A stretch of 64,000 nt of DNA from an uncultured Christensenella sp. (GTDB taxonomy: Bacteria > Bacillota > Clostridia > Christensenellales > UBA1242): positions 65,941 through 129,940 of the forward strand of contig CAJJUK010000001.1 of NCBI GenBank assembly GCA_905195085.1, written 5' to 3'. Position 1 is the stretch's first letter, and every line of letters begins with the position of its first letter. Positions 53,008 to 61,787 of the stretch are shown piece after piece. A program made the position numbers and the translations under genes. The notes under the pieces are model-generated. The model was not told the DNA's origin. It saw nothing but the letters and a program-made list of their open reading frames with translations, and did not search any database.

Positions 53008-53317
53008 ACATTTTCTCCTTAAAGTCATTCAAAACTTCTTTTATCTTTTGTTTTTCTAGTCGTCGATTTTCTTCTTCCATTTCTTTGTATAACTTGTCAC
53101 TGTTTTGCACTCTCGTTTTCAATGTCAAAAGATATGCCCTTTCGTCGAGTTGTTCATACGGAAAAGTCAAACAGTATGTAAACTTCCCCTGTGCATGATT
53201 GTGCAACTCAAACTTATGCTTGTCCAAATCAAACAAAACAAAATAGTCCTTATCAATCGACTTTATTCTTTCCACGATACCAAGACAATCGCTTTCAATT
53301 TCAAATGACTTTTTCAT
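52997..53317 (-). CDS. Small conserved phage protein
   Basis: 106 residues. YFVLFDLDKHKFELHNHAQGKFTYCLTFPYEQLDERAYLLTLKTRVQN is a segment I know from Firmicute prophages downstream of the capsid gene; function unassigned. Ends in a coiled coil (KLYKEMEEENRRLEKQKIKEV). AAGGAAA SD. Overlaps the next gene by 11 nt. Confidence 0.7.
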   Translation of the reverse strand: MKKSFEIESDCLGIVERIKSIDKDYFVLFDLDKHKFELHNHAQGKFTYCLTFPYEQLDERAYLLTLKTRVQNSDKLYKEMEEENRRLEKQKIKEVLNDFKEKMYDS

Positions 53318-53332
53318 ACAGTTTTCCTTTTA

Positions 53333-54505
53333 TTACTCTGTTTTAGAAGGAACAGTTGTTGAAAGATTTTTGCAATAAGCAACACCAGATGGCTTATGGC
53401 AAAGAAGTTCTGTGTATTTAACCAAAGTTGCGCTGTAAGCAGCCTTTGATGGATGTTGTCTAAGAACTCTGCCAGACTCATCTTCCAACCATTTCCAATC
53501 ACCGAGTTCATAAAACATGAAATCATCAGTGTTAAGGAAATAACATTCTCCTGCAGCAACATGGTTTGTTGGAACAAGAGGGATTCCAAAGTGAGTGATA
53601 ACTTTTGTTCCATCTTCCAATGTTGTGTATTCAACGTTTTTGCTATAGAGTGTCAAATATTTGTGATACAATCTCTTCAAATCATAAGAGCAGTTGATGA
53701 AATTTACGTTTGTTCCTGCTTTTTCAAGATCATCAATAATCTTTTGAACATATTCTTCATCAAAAGCATCAGATGTTGTTGCTGTGTATGTCTTTGCATT
53801 CATAATTGGATAGTCAGTCTTTGTTACACCATACAAAGTTGTGTTTGAAACAATTCCTTTAAGTCCGATAATGTCGTTGTCTTTAGAGTTGTGCAAATAG
53901 AGTTTGTAACCTGTCACAGCAGTTTTTTCTGAAGGAAGATTCCAAGCGATTTCACCAGAAGATTTGTCAACATTTTTGATGTAAACATTTGAAGCAAACA
54001 ATGTTGCATCGTTATAGATGTCAACATACATTCCTGGTGCAACTGCTTCAGTGTTGTCAACTGTCACAGTTGAACCGCTGACAGTGATTGTTGCAAGACA
54101 GCCAGTTCCATCACCATAAATCATTCTTGAAAGGTTGAAAATGCTTGCCTTAAGAAGAGAATCCATGCCATCTTGAAGAAGGTTAACAAAAGAGTTAACA
54201 TCACTTGAAGAACATCTCACTGCTTTGTCACTGATTTCAAATCTTCCATACAAGTTTTTAAGAGGAGCAACAAAAGACAAATATGGTGTGTCAACGCCGT
54301 CTGGAAGATCACTTGTTTCAGTTCCTGCCATAATTCCACCATTGATGCCAATTGGAGCAACAACTCTTACTTCTTTTCCAATAATATTTCTTGTGCTTCT
54401 TTTAATTTTGCTGAAAAGCGGATTTGTTTTTGTGTTTATTTGATCAGCAATAACGCCCAAATAGACATCTTTAAGCACATTTTCCGCACTACTTAATGTT
54501 ATCAT
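53333..54505 (-). CDS. Phage major capsid protein
   Basis: 390 residues of HK97-fold type. N-arm helix (LSSAENVLKDVYLGVIADQI), PLKNLYGRFEISDKAV E-loop-like part, an inserted small beta domain at about 130-205 (ITVSGSTVTVDNTEAVAPGM), then P-domain helix DEEYVQKIIDDLEKAGTNVNF and the closing GIPLVPTNHVAAGECYFLN strand. No separate protease gene is seen. SD AAGGAG 6 nt before ATG 54505. Intact and host-like in composition. Confidence 0.85.
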   Translation of the reverse strand: MITLSSAENVLKDVYLGVIADQINTKTNPLFSKIKRSTRNIIGKEVRVVAPIGINGGIMAGTETSDLPDGVDTPYLSFVAPLKNLYGRFEISDKAVRCSSSDVNSFVNLLQDGMDSLLKASIFNLSRMIYGDGTGCLATITVSGSTVTVDNTEAVAPGMYVDIYNDATLFASNVYIKNVDKSSGEIAWNLPSEKTAVTGYKLYLHNSKDNDIIGLKGIVSNTTLYGVTKTDYPIMNAKTYTATTSDAFDEEYVQKIIDDLEKAGTNVNFINCSYDLKRLYHKYLTLYSKNVEYTTLEDGTKVITHFGIPLVPTNHVAAGECYFLNTDDFMFYELGDWKWLEDESGRVLRQHPSKAAYSATLVKYTELLCHKPSGVAYCKNLSTTVPSKTE

Positions 54506-54520
54506 TCAATTCTCCTTTTT

Positions 54521-55174
54521 TCATGACAACAAATCAAGAACAATCTTTTTTGCCTGTTCAAAACTATCTGGCTTTGGGGCAACCGTTTTGGTCACCCTTT
54601 CACCAGAGTTAGAGGACATAATAACTGGAGTTTTTTGTTCTTGAAGTTGTTTCATATAATTTTCGATTACTAAATTTTTTAATTCTTCGTCTTTTAAGAC
54701 CAAATTTTGAACGATAGGTTCTTTTGCTTTGTTTGGACTTGACAATTTTTCATAAAGCATTTCTGCCCAAACAATGTCAAAACAAGCATCGTCATTTTTC
54801 AGACTTTCACTTTGCATTGCACGAGATTTAATCTCATCTGCATAAACAACAGCCTCCTGGTTTTTTGAAAGGAATGTTTGAAATTTGTTCTCAATCACAT
54901 TGTCTTGAGAAGATTCAGACATTTTGTCTTTCTCCAACTCTGAAAGTCTTTGGCTTTTGCGAGTAAATTCTGCTTGCAAGTTGTTGTACGCCTCAAACAA
55001 GTCATCAACACTTTTAAATTTACCAATGGGAACGCCCCTTTCTGCTTCACTTGAGATGGTTGCACTTTCACTTTCTTGCAAAACTTGCTCAGGGGAGCCC
55101 GCAACATTTTCTTCCAAATTTTGTGAAGGTTCAATGTTTTCAGGTTGTTCCCCAACATTCATTTTTTCTTCCAT
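54521..55174 (-). CDS. Phage scaffolding protein
   Basis: 217 residues, acidic and helical: Glu/Gln-rich N-terminus, VDDLFEAYNNLQAEFTRKSQRLSELEKDKM coiled coil, and a C-terminal region rich in basic residues. Position between portal and capsid identifies a scaffold that shapes the procapsid. Start ATG 55174, 7 nt after AAGGAG; ATG 55180 is only 1 nt from it. Confidence 0.8.
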   Translation of the reverse strand: MEEKMNVGEQPENIEPSQNLEENVAGSPEQVLQESESATISSEAERGVPIGKFKSVDDLFEAYNNLQAEFTRKSQRLSELEKDKMSESSQDNVIENKFQTFLSKNQEAVVYADEIKSRAMQSESLKNDDACFDIVWAEMLYEKLSSPNKAKEPIVQNLVLKDEELKNLVIENYMKQLQEQKTPVIMSSNSGERVTKTVAPKPDSFEQAKKIVLDLLS

Positions 55175-55176
55175 GA

Positions 55177-57027
55177 TCATTCTCCTTTTTTCAAAGCCTC
55201 TCTATGTGCTCTGATATGTTTCAAAAAGATTTCTTCAATTTTCTTATTCACCTCGCCAGCATAGACAACTTTCAACATATATGAAATGTGTTGATTGATA
55301 TGCAATGAATGGTCGTCAATTTCTTTGACATCAACTTCAACTGCTTCATTCATCTTGCTGTTTTCAGTGTCAGCGTTTTTGATATGTAAATCGCTCAAAT
55401 CAACTGATGTGTCCCAAACACCAAAACCAAGGTTTTCCATGATTTTTGCTTTCATTGACTTTGTGATGTTTCCATTTTCGTCAGTGAGAAGTCCCTTGTC
55501 CAGCAAAGTGAAAATCATATTCCTTCTCTGCGACAAAGTGTCATTGCTTTCATTGTCTGTGTCAAATTGAACATCATCACTTGAAATATCATTACCTTTG
55601 AAATAAACCACATCCAAATCGCCGTTTTCACCGACAATTTTGATGAGTCTAGGGAAAGTTGCAAACTGCTTATAAAGTCTCAAAATTTGCTTTGCAATCG
55701 TCTTTATTGCAGACTTTATGCTGTCAGTTGTAAATTTAAGTCTTGTTTCGTTTTCATCAATCAGAAGCTCCAACGCAACCCCACTCAAACTTGCAGCAAC
55801 ATTTTCCATACTTCCAATTTCGCTCGTTCCACTGAGTGTGCTGAATTCACTGAGCAATTTTTCTTCTTCTTTTTCAAAATCAGAAGGCACTTGCTCTCCG
55901 CCCAAAAACTGTGGAGCGGTCGAACCTTGTCTATAAACCAAAATTTTTCCCGGTGCAAGTCCTTCTTCTTCCAAGTTGTCAATGTCAACACTTCCATCTT
56001 CAACAGCGAGAACGCCAAGCGTGAGACGATTGATGTATTCATGTTTTCTGTTCTTGACAGCGTTGTAAGCTCTTTGAATTGGAATAAGCCTTGAAATCAT
56101 GCTCACTCCCCAGAAAGAGCCAACTTCTTCATTGCAAATCTGACGAACAAAAGGAAATTCTCTTTTCCCGTCAATGCCATTGACATAAGGCAGTTCTCCA
56201 TCATAGACAAGTTTGTCTCCCGCAATGATAATCAACCTGCCATCAGGATATTTCTCATTTGGTCTTACATATTTTTCAAGCACAATTGCACTGTCTTTTC
56301 TGACCGTTTCAATCAAACCAGTCGCAAGTCCAGAATAACCAAGTCCACCCAAAGAAGATGTCACCCCATCAAGAGAATAGACATTGATGTCCTTTCCTTC
56401 CACATCGACTCCATACATCTGCTTAATCTCAGCCACTGTGTATGCTCTGGCATGAATCAAACTTTGGCAATCATCCAAACTTTCATGTGTTGCGGAGTCA
56501 GGATAAATCTCAAATGGAGAGCAAACAGAGATGTCAACATCACCTGTCTTAATTTTTCTGCCGTCTTCTTCCAAAGCGACCACCTGACCAAGATTGGAGT
56601 TCCAAGAGATTTTGTAGAAACTTGTTCCACAAATTTCACTCCATTTTGTTGCTTGGTTGATTTTTGCTGTCAAGTTCATCTTTCCGCAAACAGAATCCAA
56701 AACTTTCTTCCCAACCTTTGCAGTGTAGATGTCATCTTCTTCGTTTGTTGCAGGCATAACTTGCATTTTTGGTGTGATTTTGGAAAGTCTTGAAAGTCTT
56801 ATGTCAATGATTGGTGCAATGTGATTGAACACTTCTCTCTCTTGCCAAAAATATTGTTTGTCTATCTCTCTGACAAAACCACCATATCCAACATCACAGT
56901 ATTGATTTCCCATATAAAAATTCATGTTAAGTTGCCATTGATTGTCAAACCCCTTTCTCGCTCTAATTCTGTTTTCAAAATCTTCTAAGGTTTCTTTAAC
57001 AACAGCATCAATTTTCTTCTCTCTCAT
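55177..57027 (-). CDS. Phage portal protein
   Basis: 616 residues. Opens with KETLEDFENRIRARKGFDNQWQLN, FYMGNQY, contains VFNHIAPIIDIRLSRLSKITPKMQV and, in the core, FWGVSMISRLIPIQRAYNAVKNRKHEYINRL, as in podoviral (P22-like) portals that form the dodecameric DNA gate. C-terminal helix HLHIN-type region is present. SD AAGGAG 7 nt before ATG 57027; 4-nt overlap (ATGA) with the upstream gene. Confidence 0.85.
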   Translation of the reverse strand: MREKKIDAVVKETLEDFENRIRARKGFDNQWQLNMNFYMGNQYCDVGYGGFVREIDKQYFWQEREVFNHIAPIIDIRLSRLSKITPKMQVMPATNEEDDIYTAKVGKKVLDSVCGKMNLTAKINQATKWSEICGTSFYKISWNSNLGQVVALEEDGRKIKTGDVDISVCSPFEIYPDSATHESLDDCQSLIHARAYTVAEIKQMYGVDVEGKDINVYSLDGVTSSLGGLGYSGLATGLIETVRKDSAIVLEKYVRPNEKYPDGRLIIIAGDKLVYDGELPYVNGIDGKREFPFVRQICNEEVGSFWGVSMISRLIPIQRAYNAVKNRKHEYINRLTLGVLAVEDGSVDIDNLEEEGLAPGKILVYRQGSTAPQFLGGEQVPSDFEKEEEKLLSEFSTLSGTSEIGSMENVAASLSGVALELLIDENETRLKFTTDSIKSAIKTIAKQILRLYKQFATFPRLIKIVGENGDLDVVYFKGNDISSDDVQFDTDNESNDTLSQRRNMIFTLLDKGLLTDENGNITKSMKAKIMENLGFGVWDTSVDLSDLHIKNADTENSKMNEAVEVDVKEIDDHSLHINQHISYMLKVVYAGEVNKKIEEIFLKHIRAHREALKKGE

Positions 57028-57242
57028 ACTCTCTCCTTTTTCTCTTTCTTTCGCTTGAAAGGTGCGTTAACAGGTTTTGGAACGCAAACTTTTGAAAAAC
57101 ACTCAAACATTTTCTTCATGCAGTCTTCACAGAAAACCAAATCTTTTCTGATGAAACCTTTGGTGCTGAAACTGTATTTCGCCAAGTTCTTACAACCATA
57201 GAAATCACATTTGAGTTGTTGCTTACAAATTTCCATTTTCAT
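57024..57242 (-). CDS. Small Zn-finger protein of phage cassette
   Basis: 72 residues, CKQQLKCDFYGC...CEDCMKKMFECF with two CxxC-like pairs, then a basic C-terminus (KRKKEKKERV). Probably zinc-binding; role in packaging or regulation unknown. Overlaps genes on both sides. Confidence 0.65.
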   Translation of the reverse strand: MKMEICKQQLKCDFYGCKNLAKYSFSTKGFIRKDLVFCEDCMKKMFECFSKVCVPKPVNAPFKRKKEKKERV

Positions 57243-57522
57243 TTTTTTCTTTCTCCTTTTCTTTCAAAAGTTGCAAAAGTCTTTCTTTTTCTTGAATAAG
57301 CTGACTGTCTGTCATGTGCGAAATCTCATCGTCAGACAAACTCAATTGCTCAAGCAAAAATCTCAATGCATTGATGTCTGGTGGATTAAATTTCTTTGTG
57401 ATTTTTCGTTTCGATAAAACCGCTTGACCATTTTCGTCAGTGGTGTATTCCTCAACGATTTCATCACTTTCATAACCCAACGCCTTTTTCAATAAAGCAT
57501 CTTTAATCTGTTCCTCATTCAC
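57223..57522 (-). CDS. Small packaging-associated phage protein
   Basis: 99 residues: LLKKALGYESDEIVEEYTTDENGQAVLSKRKITKKFNPPDINALRFLLEQ is a pattern known from proteins next to phage terminases, sometimes annotated as terminase small subunit-like. C-terminal coiled coil (EKERLLQLLKEKEKEK). Starts at GTG 57522 with AGGAA about 9 nt upstream; an ATG 4 nt downstream is out of frame. First gene of the cassette. Confidence 0.6.
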   Translation of the reverse strand: MNEEQIKDALLKKALGYESDEIVEEYTTDENGQAVLSKRKITKKFNPPDINALRFLLEQLSLSDDEISHMTDSQLIQEKERLLQLLKEKEKEKNENGNL

Positions 57523-57555
57523 TTAGCACTTCCTTTCTTTGCAACTTTTGTCCAA

Positions 57556-57584
57556 ATTCTATAAAAGAAAATTATCAGTTTCAA
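57556..57584 (-). promoter_or_regulatory. Promoter of the phage cassette
   Basis: Minus strand TTGAAA (57579-57584), 17-nt spacer, TAGAAT (57556-57561). The cassette therefore has its own transcription signals and no obvious phage repressor gene nearby. Confidence 0.7.
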
Positions 57585-57615
57585 GAAAGTGTGCCAAAAA
57601 TTTGAAAAACCAACA

Positions 57616-57644
57616 TTAACAAAAAATCGTCAAAAAAATAGAAT
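57616..57644 (+). promoter_or_regulatory. Promoter of the ABC transporter
   Basis: TTAACA (57616-57621), 17-nt spacer, TAGAAT (57639-57644). SD GAGGAG near 57654, start ATG 57664. Confidence 0.6.
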
Positions 57645-57663
57645 GTAATTGTAGAGGAGAAAA

Positions 57664-58440
57664 ATGGAAAACTTATTAACCTTTAAAAATGTCAATTATT
57701 TTTATCAAACAAAAAATGATGAAATTTTTGCACTTAACAACATAAATTTCAATGTGGAAAAAGAATCCTTTGCTTCTCTCGTTGGTCCAAGCGGATGCGG
57801 AAAAACGACAATTTTGTCCCTAACAGCAGGACTGCTTTCCCCTTCTTCTGGCGAAATTTTGCTTGATGGAGAAAGCAAAATAGACACAAAAAAAATCGGG
57901 TATATGTTCCAAAAAGACCATTTGTTTGAATGGCGAACTGTCTGGAAAAACATAACCCTTGGAATTGAAATTCAAAAGCCAAAAAACAAAGATGAAAAAT
58001 TGGCTTTTGCGGAAGAACTTTTGAAAAAGTATGATCTATACAACTTCAGAAATCAAAAACCTCGCTCACTCAGTGGTGGTATGAGACAGAGAGTTGCACT
58101 TATTCGCACTCTTGCACTTGAACCAAAACTGCTGCTTCTTGACGAGCCATTTTCTGCTCTTGATTTTCAAACAAGACTGTCTGTTTGCGATGATGTCTAT
58201 GAAATCATAAAAAGCGAAAAGAAAACCGCTTTGCTTGTCACACATGACATCTCTGAGGCAATTTCTATGTCAGACAAAATCATTGTTTTGTCCTCTCGTC
58301 CTGCTCATGTAAAGGACACAATCTTGCTTGATTTGCAAGGCAAAACACCACTAAAGAAACGAGAAGACCCAACCTTCGCTGGACTCTTTGACAAAATATG
58401 GAGTGAACTTACAAATGAAAAAACAGAAGAAACAAATTAA
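57664..58440 (+). CDS. ABC transporter ATP-binding protein, NitT/TauT type
   Basis: 258 residues. Walker A GPSGCGKTTILS, Q-loop YMFQKDHLFEWRTVWKN, signature LSGGMRQR, Walker B LLLLDEPFSALD, H-loop LVTHD. Belongs to the SsuB/TauB/ThiZ-like branch importing sulfonates, nitrate or thiamine precursors. SD GAGGAG. Overlaps its permease. No substrate-binding protein gene is adjacent, so the substrate is open. Confidence 0.93.
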   Translation: MENLLTFKNVNYFYQTKNDEIFALNNINFNVEKESFASLVGPSGCGKTTILSLTAGLLSPSSGEILLDGESKIDTKKIGYMFQKDHLFEWRTVWKNITLGIEIQKPKNKDEKLAFAEELLKKYDLYNFRNQKPRSLSGGMRQRVALIRTLALEPKLLLLDEPFSALDFQTRLSVCDDVYEIIKSEKKTALLVTHDISEAISMSDKIIVLSSRPAHVKDTILLDLQGKTPLKKREDPTFAGLFDKIWSELTNEKTEETN

Positions 58441-59230
58441 TTTTTCAAAGTCACACAAGGCATATGTCAAACGACTAAAGAGAGACAAATTCATCATCAT
58501 ATTTTTCAGAATATTTGTTCTGGTTGCCTTTTTAGGACTATGGGAACTTTTGACCTATTACAACATTTTGGATCCGTTTTTTGTCAGTTCTCCTTCACGA
58601 ATAATTGCACAAATTGGCACGCTCGCACAAAATGGAACCCTATTAACTCACAGTTGGATAACTCTTTATGAAACTCTCATCGGCTTTGCCATCGCCACCG
58701 TTTTAGGCTATCTCATTGCTGTGCTTTTGTGGTGGAATGAAAAAGTCCGAAAAATTTTCGAACCATACATCGTCGTCCTCAACTCTCTTCCAAAAATCGC
58801 ACTTGGCCCAGTCATAATTCTCTGGGTCGGTTCCGGAACAAAAGCCATCATCTTGATGTGCGTTCTCATCTGCATCGTGATAACTACAATGAGTATGCTG
58901 TCCGCCTTTCTTTCAGTGGAAGAAGGAAAAATTTTGCTTCTCAAATCTATGCACGCAAACAAATTTCAGATTTTGTTTAAATTGATTTTGCCAAGTTCCA
59001 TGCCAGAATTTATTTCCGTTCTCAAGATAAATGTCGGCATGAGTTGGGTTGGAAGCATCATGGGAGAATATCTGACAAGCAAGGCTGGACTTGGTTATCT
59101 CATTGTCTATGGCGGACAAATCTTCAAGATCGACCTAGTCATGGCAGCAACGACAATTTTGTGTATACTCGCCTACGGAATGTATTTCCTAGTCAGTCTA
59201 TTAGAAAAGAGATACTCTCACCAAAAATGA
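58415..59230 (+). CDS. ABC transporter permease, NitT/TauT type
   Basis: 271 residues with about six membrane segments. Cytoplasmic EAA-type loop KSMHANKFQILFKLILPSSMPEFISVLKI contacts the ATPase. VALIVTLGP type LPKIALGPVIILWVGSG is typical of the SsuC/TauC/ThiX branch. Start ATG 58415 lies in the end of the ATPase gene (26-nt overlap), indicating coupling. Convergent 13-nt overlap with the YkvI-like gene downstream. Confidence 0.92.
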   Translation: MKKQKKQINFSKSHKAYVKRLKRDKFIIIFFRIFVLVAFLGLWELLTYYNILDPFFVSSPSRIIAQIGTLAQNGTLLTHSWITLYETLIGFAIATVLGYLIAVLLWWNEKVRKIFEPYIVVLNSLPKIALGPVIILWVGSGTKAIILMCVLICIVITTMSMLSAFLSVEEGKILLLKSMHANKFQILFKLILPSSMPEFISVLKINVGMSWVGSIMGEYLTSKAGLGYLIVYGGQIFKIDLVMAATTILCILAYGMYFLVSLLEKRYSHQK

Positions 59231-60225
59231 TTTTTTCCGCTAGTCAATTCATTTCCACTGCTCTTTGAAATTTCCGAAAAAATCACACAAATTAAGACAA
59301 AAATCCCCAGCACACTGCAAATTGGATAAAGGAAAGAAATGATTTGAGAAAATCCAAGTGCACTTATGAAAAACGGAATCAACACTGACACCAATGACAC
59401 ACAAAATTGATTTTTGACGAAGTTTTCAAAAAAAGATTTCAATGTCAAACATTGTGAAATCAGAGTCGTAAAACAACCCACAAGCACAACAATATACGCG
59501 AGCACAAACATAGAAGAGTTGTCTCTCATAAGATAGAGAAAAGGCATTTCGCTGATGTAACTTTCGCTGTTTCTCAGCAAAACAAAATTGCCAAGAAGCA
59601 AAAAGACCAACAAAAGAAGCACAGAAAACAGACTTGCAAAAAAGGTCTGTTTTTTTGATAACCCTTCGCCAACTTTTGCAATCACAAGCCCGCTCATGGA
59701 AGTGTTCAAAGCGACATAAAGAGGACTATACAAAAATCCCGCCCACGAATTGGTTGAAATGGAAAAATTGGAAGAAATGGAAAGTGCATAGAAAAGAACA
59801 ATCAAAAAGACAATGGAAGTTGCTGGCATCAAAATCAAATTAAGACGCTCAAATCCTTTTATTCCTTTCAAAGTTATCACAACACACCCCAGCACAAGCA
59901 AAACAACAGAAAGGACATAGAGCCATGTTGGGAAATACTCAAAAAGGCTTTTGATTCCAGCAAACATCGATGCACAAAAAATCAAAGATATGAAAGCAAT
60001 CACAAAGTTCAAGAGTTTTGACTTTTCCAAAAATTTTGCAATCTTCTTTCCATGCGAAAGAAAAAAATAAAACAATAAGAAAAACAAAAATCCTGCCAAA
60101 ATGATGTAGAGATAAGACAACACTCCAAAGCGACTGAAAAAGACCATAATTTCTTTTCCACTCGAAAAACCAGACCCCACAACAGTTCCAAAAATCAAGA
60201 ACACAACGACAAAAACTTTGGACAT
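59218..60225 (-). CDS. YkvI-like transporter (APC-type)
   Basis: 335 residues, about nine to ten membrane segments. Opens VFLIFGTVVGSGFSSGKEIMVFFSRFG, the GxG hallmark of YkvI/COG3814 proteins related to amino-acid transporters with the LeuT fold. Substrate unknown. ATG 60225 has no SD; TATAAT (60231-60236) lies 5 nt upstream without an ideally spaced -35, so it is a weaker leaderless candidate. Confidence 0.85.
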   Translation of the reverse strand: MSKVFVVVFLIFGTVVGSGFSSGKEIMVFFSRFGVLSYLYIILAGFLFFLLFYFFLSHGKKIAKFLEKSKLLNFVIAFISLIFCASMFAGIKSLFEYFPTWLYVLSVVLLVLGCVVITLKGIKGFERLNLILMPATSIVFLIVLFYALSISSNFSISTNSWAGFLYSPLYVALNTSMSGLVIAKVGEGLSKKQTFFASLFSVLLLLVFLLLGNFVLLRNSESYISEMPFLYLMRDNSSMFVLAYIVVLVGCFTTLISQCLTLKSFFENFVKNQFCVSLVSVLIPFFISALGFSQIISFLYPICSVLGIFVLICVIFSEISKSSGNELTSGKNHFW

Positions 60226-60301
60226 GTTAAATTATATTAATTTCAAAACCTTTTCATGTCAGAAAAAGAATTAAAAGCTGAATATTAAACAAACTAAAAT
60301 C

Positions 60302-60901
60302 ATGAAACAGACGACCTTAATTTACATTATGATTTTTTTGTTGGTAACCGCCATATTTTCTTGTCTGCTCCCTTATCCAATTTTCTCAAATTACAACAAT
60401 ATCACCGAAAAGAATGCCTACGACATAAACAACTACAACGAAATTGAAATGCAGTCATCTTCAACGCAAAATGCCACCATATTGGATTTGCAATGGTCAA
60501 ACGAAATTGACCTTCTTCTTCCAATCAACAGAGAATTTGAAATCATTGACATAGAAACTGAAGAGTCGTTCCAAGTCATAAGAATAGGCGGAAAAAATCA
60601 TGCCGATGTCGAACCTAAAAATCAGGAAGACCTGGAAGCAATGAGAGAAATCTATCATAATGGTTGGAGTTGGACAAGACGCCCAGTTCTTGTCCAACTC
60701 AATGAAAATGCCTTTCTCCCAGCAAGTCTTGCAGGCTACCCACACGGATACACCGAAAACAACACCGACCTAACAGGACATTTTTGCTTACACTTTAAGA
60801 ATTCAAAAACACATGGAACAAACAGAATTGACGACGAACATCAAAAACAAATCTCTCACGCAGAAGAACTTGGGAAAGATTTGTTAAACAAAGAACATTA
60901 A
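60302..60901 (+). CDS. Signal-anchored protein with conserved extracytoplasmic domain
   Basis: 199 residues. N-terminal membrane anchor/signal (about 5-24), then a linker rich in Asn/Ser, and a domain with FEIIDIETEESFQVIRIGG, HADVEPKNQED, WSWTRRPVLVQL, FLPASLAGYPHGY, GHFCLHFKNSKTHG, which I recognise from Firmicute secreted proteins, often joined to peptidoglycan-binding repeats but absent here. Conserved His and Asp suggest metal binding or hydrolysis; function not established. Start support is modest: no SD. Confidence 0.65.
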   Translation: MKQTTLIYIMIFLLVTAIFSCLLPYPIFSNYNNITEKNAYDINNYNEIEMQSSSTQNATILDLQWSNEIDLLLPINREFEIIDIETEESFQVIRIGGKNHADVEPKNQEDLEAMREIYHNGWSWTRRPVLVQLNENAFLPASLAGYPHGYTENNTDLTGHFCLHFKNSKTHGTNRIDDEHQKQISHAEELGKDLLNKEH

Positions 60902-60906
60902 ACCGT

Positions 60907-60935
60907 TTGCAATATTTCAAAACCTATGCTAAACT
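60907..60935 (+). promoter_or_regulatory. Promoter of the YwaF-like gene
   Basis: TTGCAA (60907-60912), 17-nt spacer, TAAACT (60930-60935) with TG extension; GGAG SD follows, ATG 60954. Confidence 0.6.
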
Positions 60936-60953
60936 CATATAAACGGAGAAAAA

Positions 60954-61727
60954 ATGTTTACTTGGACAAAAGAAGAAAAACTAGTTTTGCCAATAGCCCT
61001 TGCAATTATTGTTGTGATTTCAATAATAACCTGCTTTCTCACTCGCAAACAAAACGAAACAATCAGAAAAATCCCTTTGATGATAATTTCAGCAACAATG
61101 CTAATTCTTGAAGTTGCCAAGCAAGTCATCAACATACAAAGCGGATATTCCTATTGGGCAATTCCTTTGCATTTTTGCAGTTTATTTCTATACTTTTTCC
61201 CTCTGGCAAGTTTCTTCAAAGGAAGAGTTGGAGATTTTGGAAAGGTAATGTCACTCGTATGCTCAACATATTTCATTGTTTTGTTTTATTTCAACCCAGG
61301 CTCAGTCATCGGAAACTCTTCTGCCAACATCTTTCAATCATTTGGCACATTCCACACATGGTTCTATCATCATTTGGTCATCTTGTTCTTCTTTATTTTT
61401 GTTGGTTCAAAACTGTATAAACCCCAAAAAGTGGACTTTTTATATGCAACACTCGGCATACTCTTGTATGGAGCAATTGCAGTCCCAGTCGCCCATGCTC
61501 TTGACACAAACTTCTGCAATCTGCTCCACAGCAGCATACCATTCATGGAGGCATTGCGCATCAACACAAGCCAAGCATTCTACACATTCATTATGTTTGT
61601 TGTTGGCATTGGTGGAGTCAATATTGTCATACTTATTGCCCACCTGATTCAATACATAATTGACAAACACAAAGCGGTCAACACACCATATAGCAAAATA
61701 ATGAAAATATTAAAAACAGACATATAA
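60954..61727 (+). CDS. YwaF/TMEM164-like membrane protein
   Basis: 257 residues, seven membrane segments. IPLHFCSLFLYFFPLASF resembles the conserved LPLHLCS motif of the YwaF (TIGR02206) family; HTWFYHHL and THALD-type His residues are present. Relative acyltransferase activity is known for TMEM164 in animals; bacterial function unknown. GGAG SD. Confidence 0.8.
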   Translation: MFTWTKEEKLVLPIALAIIVVISIITCFLTRKQNETIRKIPLMIISATMLILEVAKQVINIQSGYSYWAIPLHFCSLFLYFFPLASFFKGRVGDFGKVMSLVCSTYFIVLFYFNPGSVIGNSSANIFQSFGTFHTWFYHHLVILFFFIFVGSKLYKPQKVDFLYATLGILLYGAIAVPVAHALDTNFCNLLHSSIPFMEALRINTSQAFYTFIMFVVGIGGVNIVILIAHLIQYIIDKHKAVNTPYSKIMKILKTDI

Positions 61728-61757
61728 AAAAAGACCGGAACACTTCCAGTCTTTTTT
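61726..61757 (+). terminator. Terminator after YwaF-like gene
   Basis: AAAAGACCGGAA (61729-61740) pairs with TTCCAGTCTTTT (61744-61755), one mismatch, loop CAC, then TT. Confidence 0.8.
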
Positions 61758-61787
61758 GTTTCACGATAATATCACAACACTCGCAAA

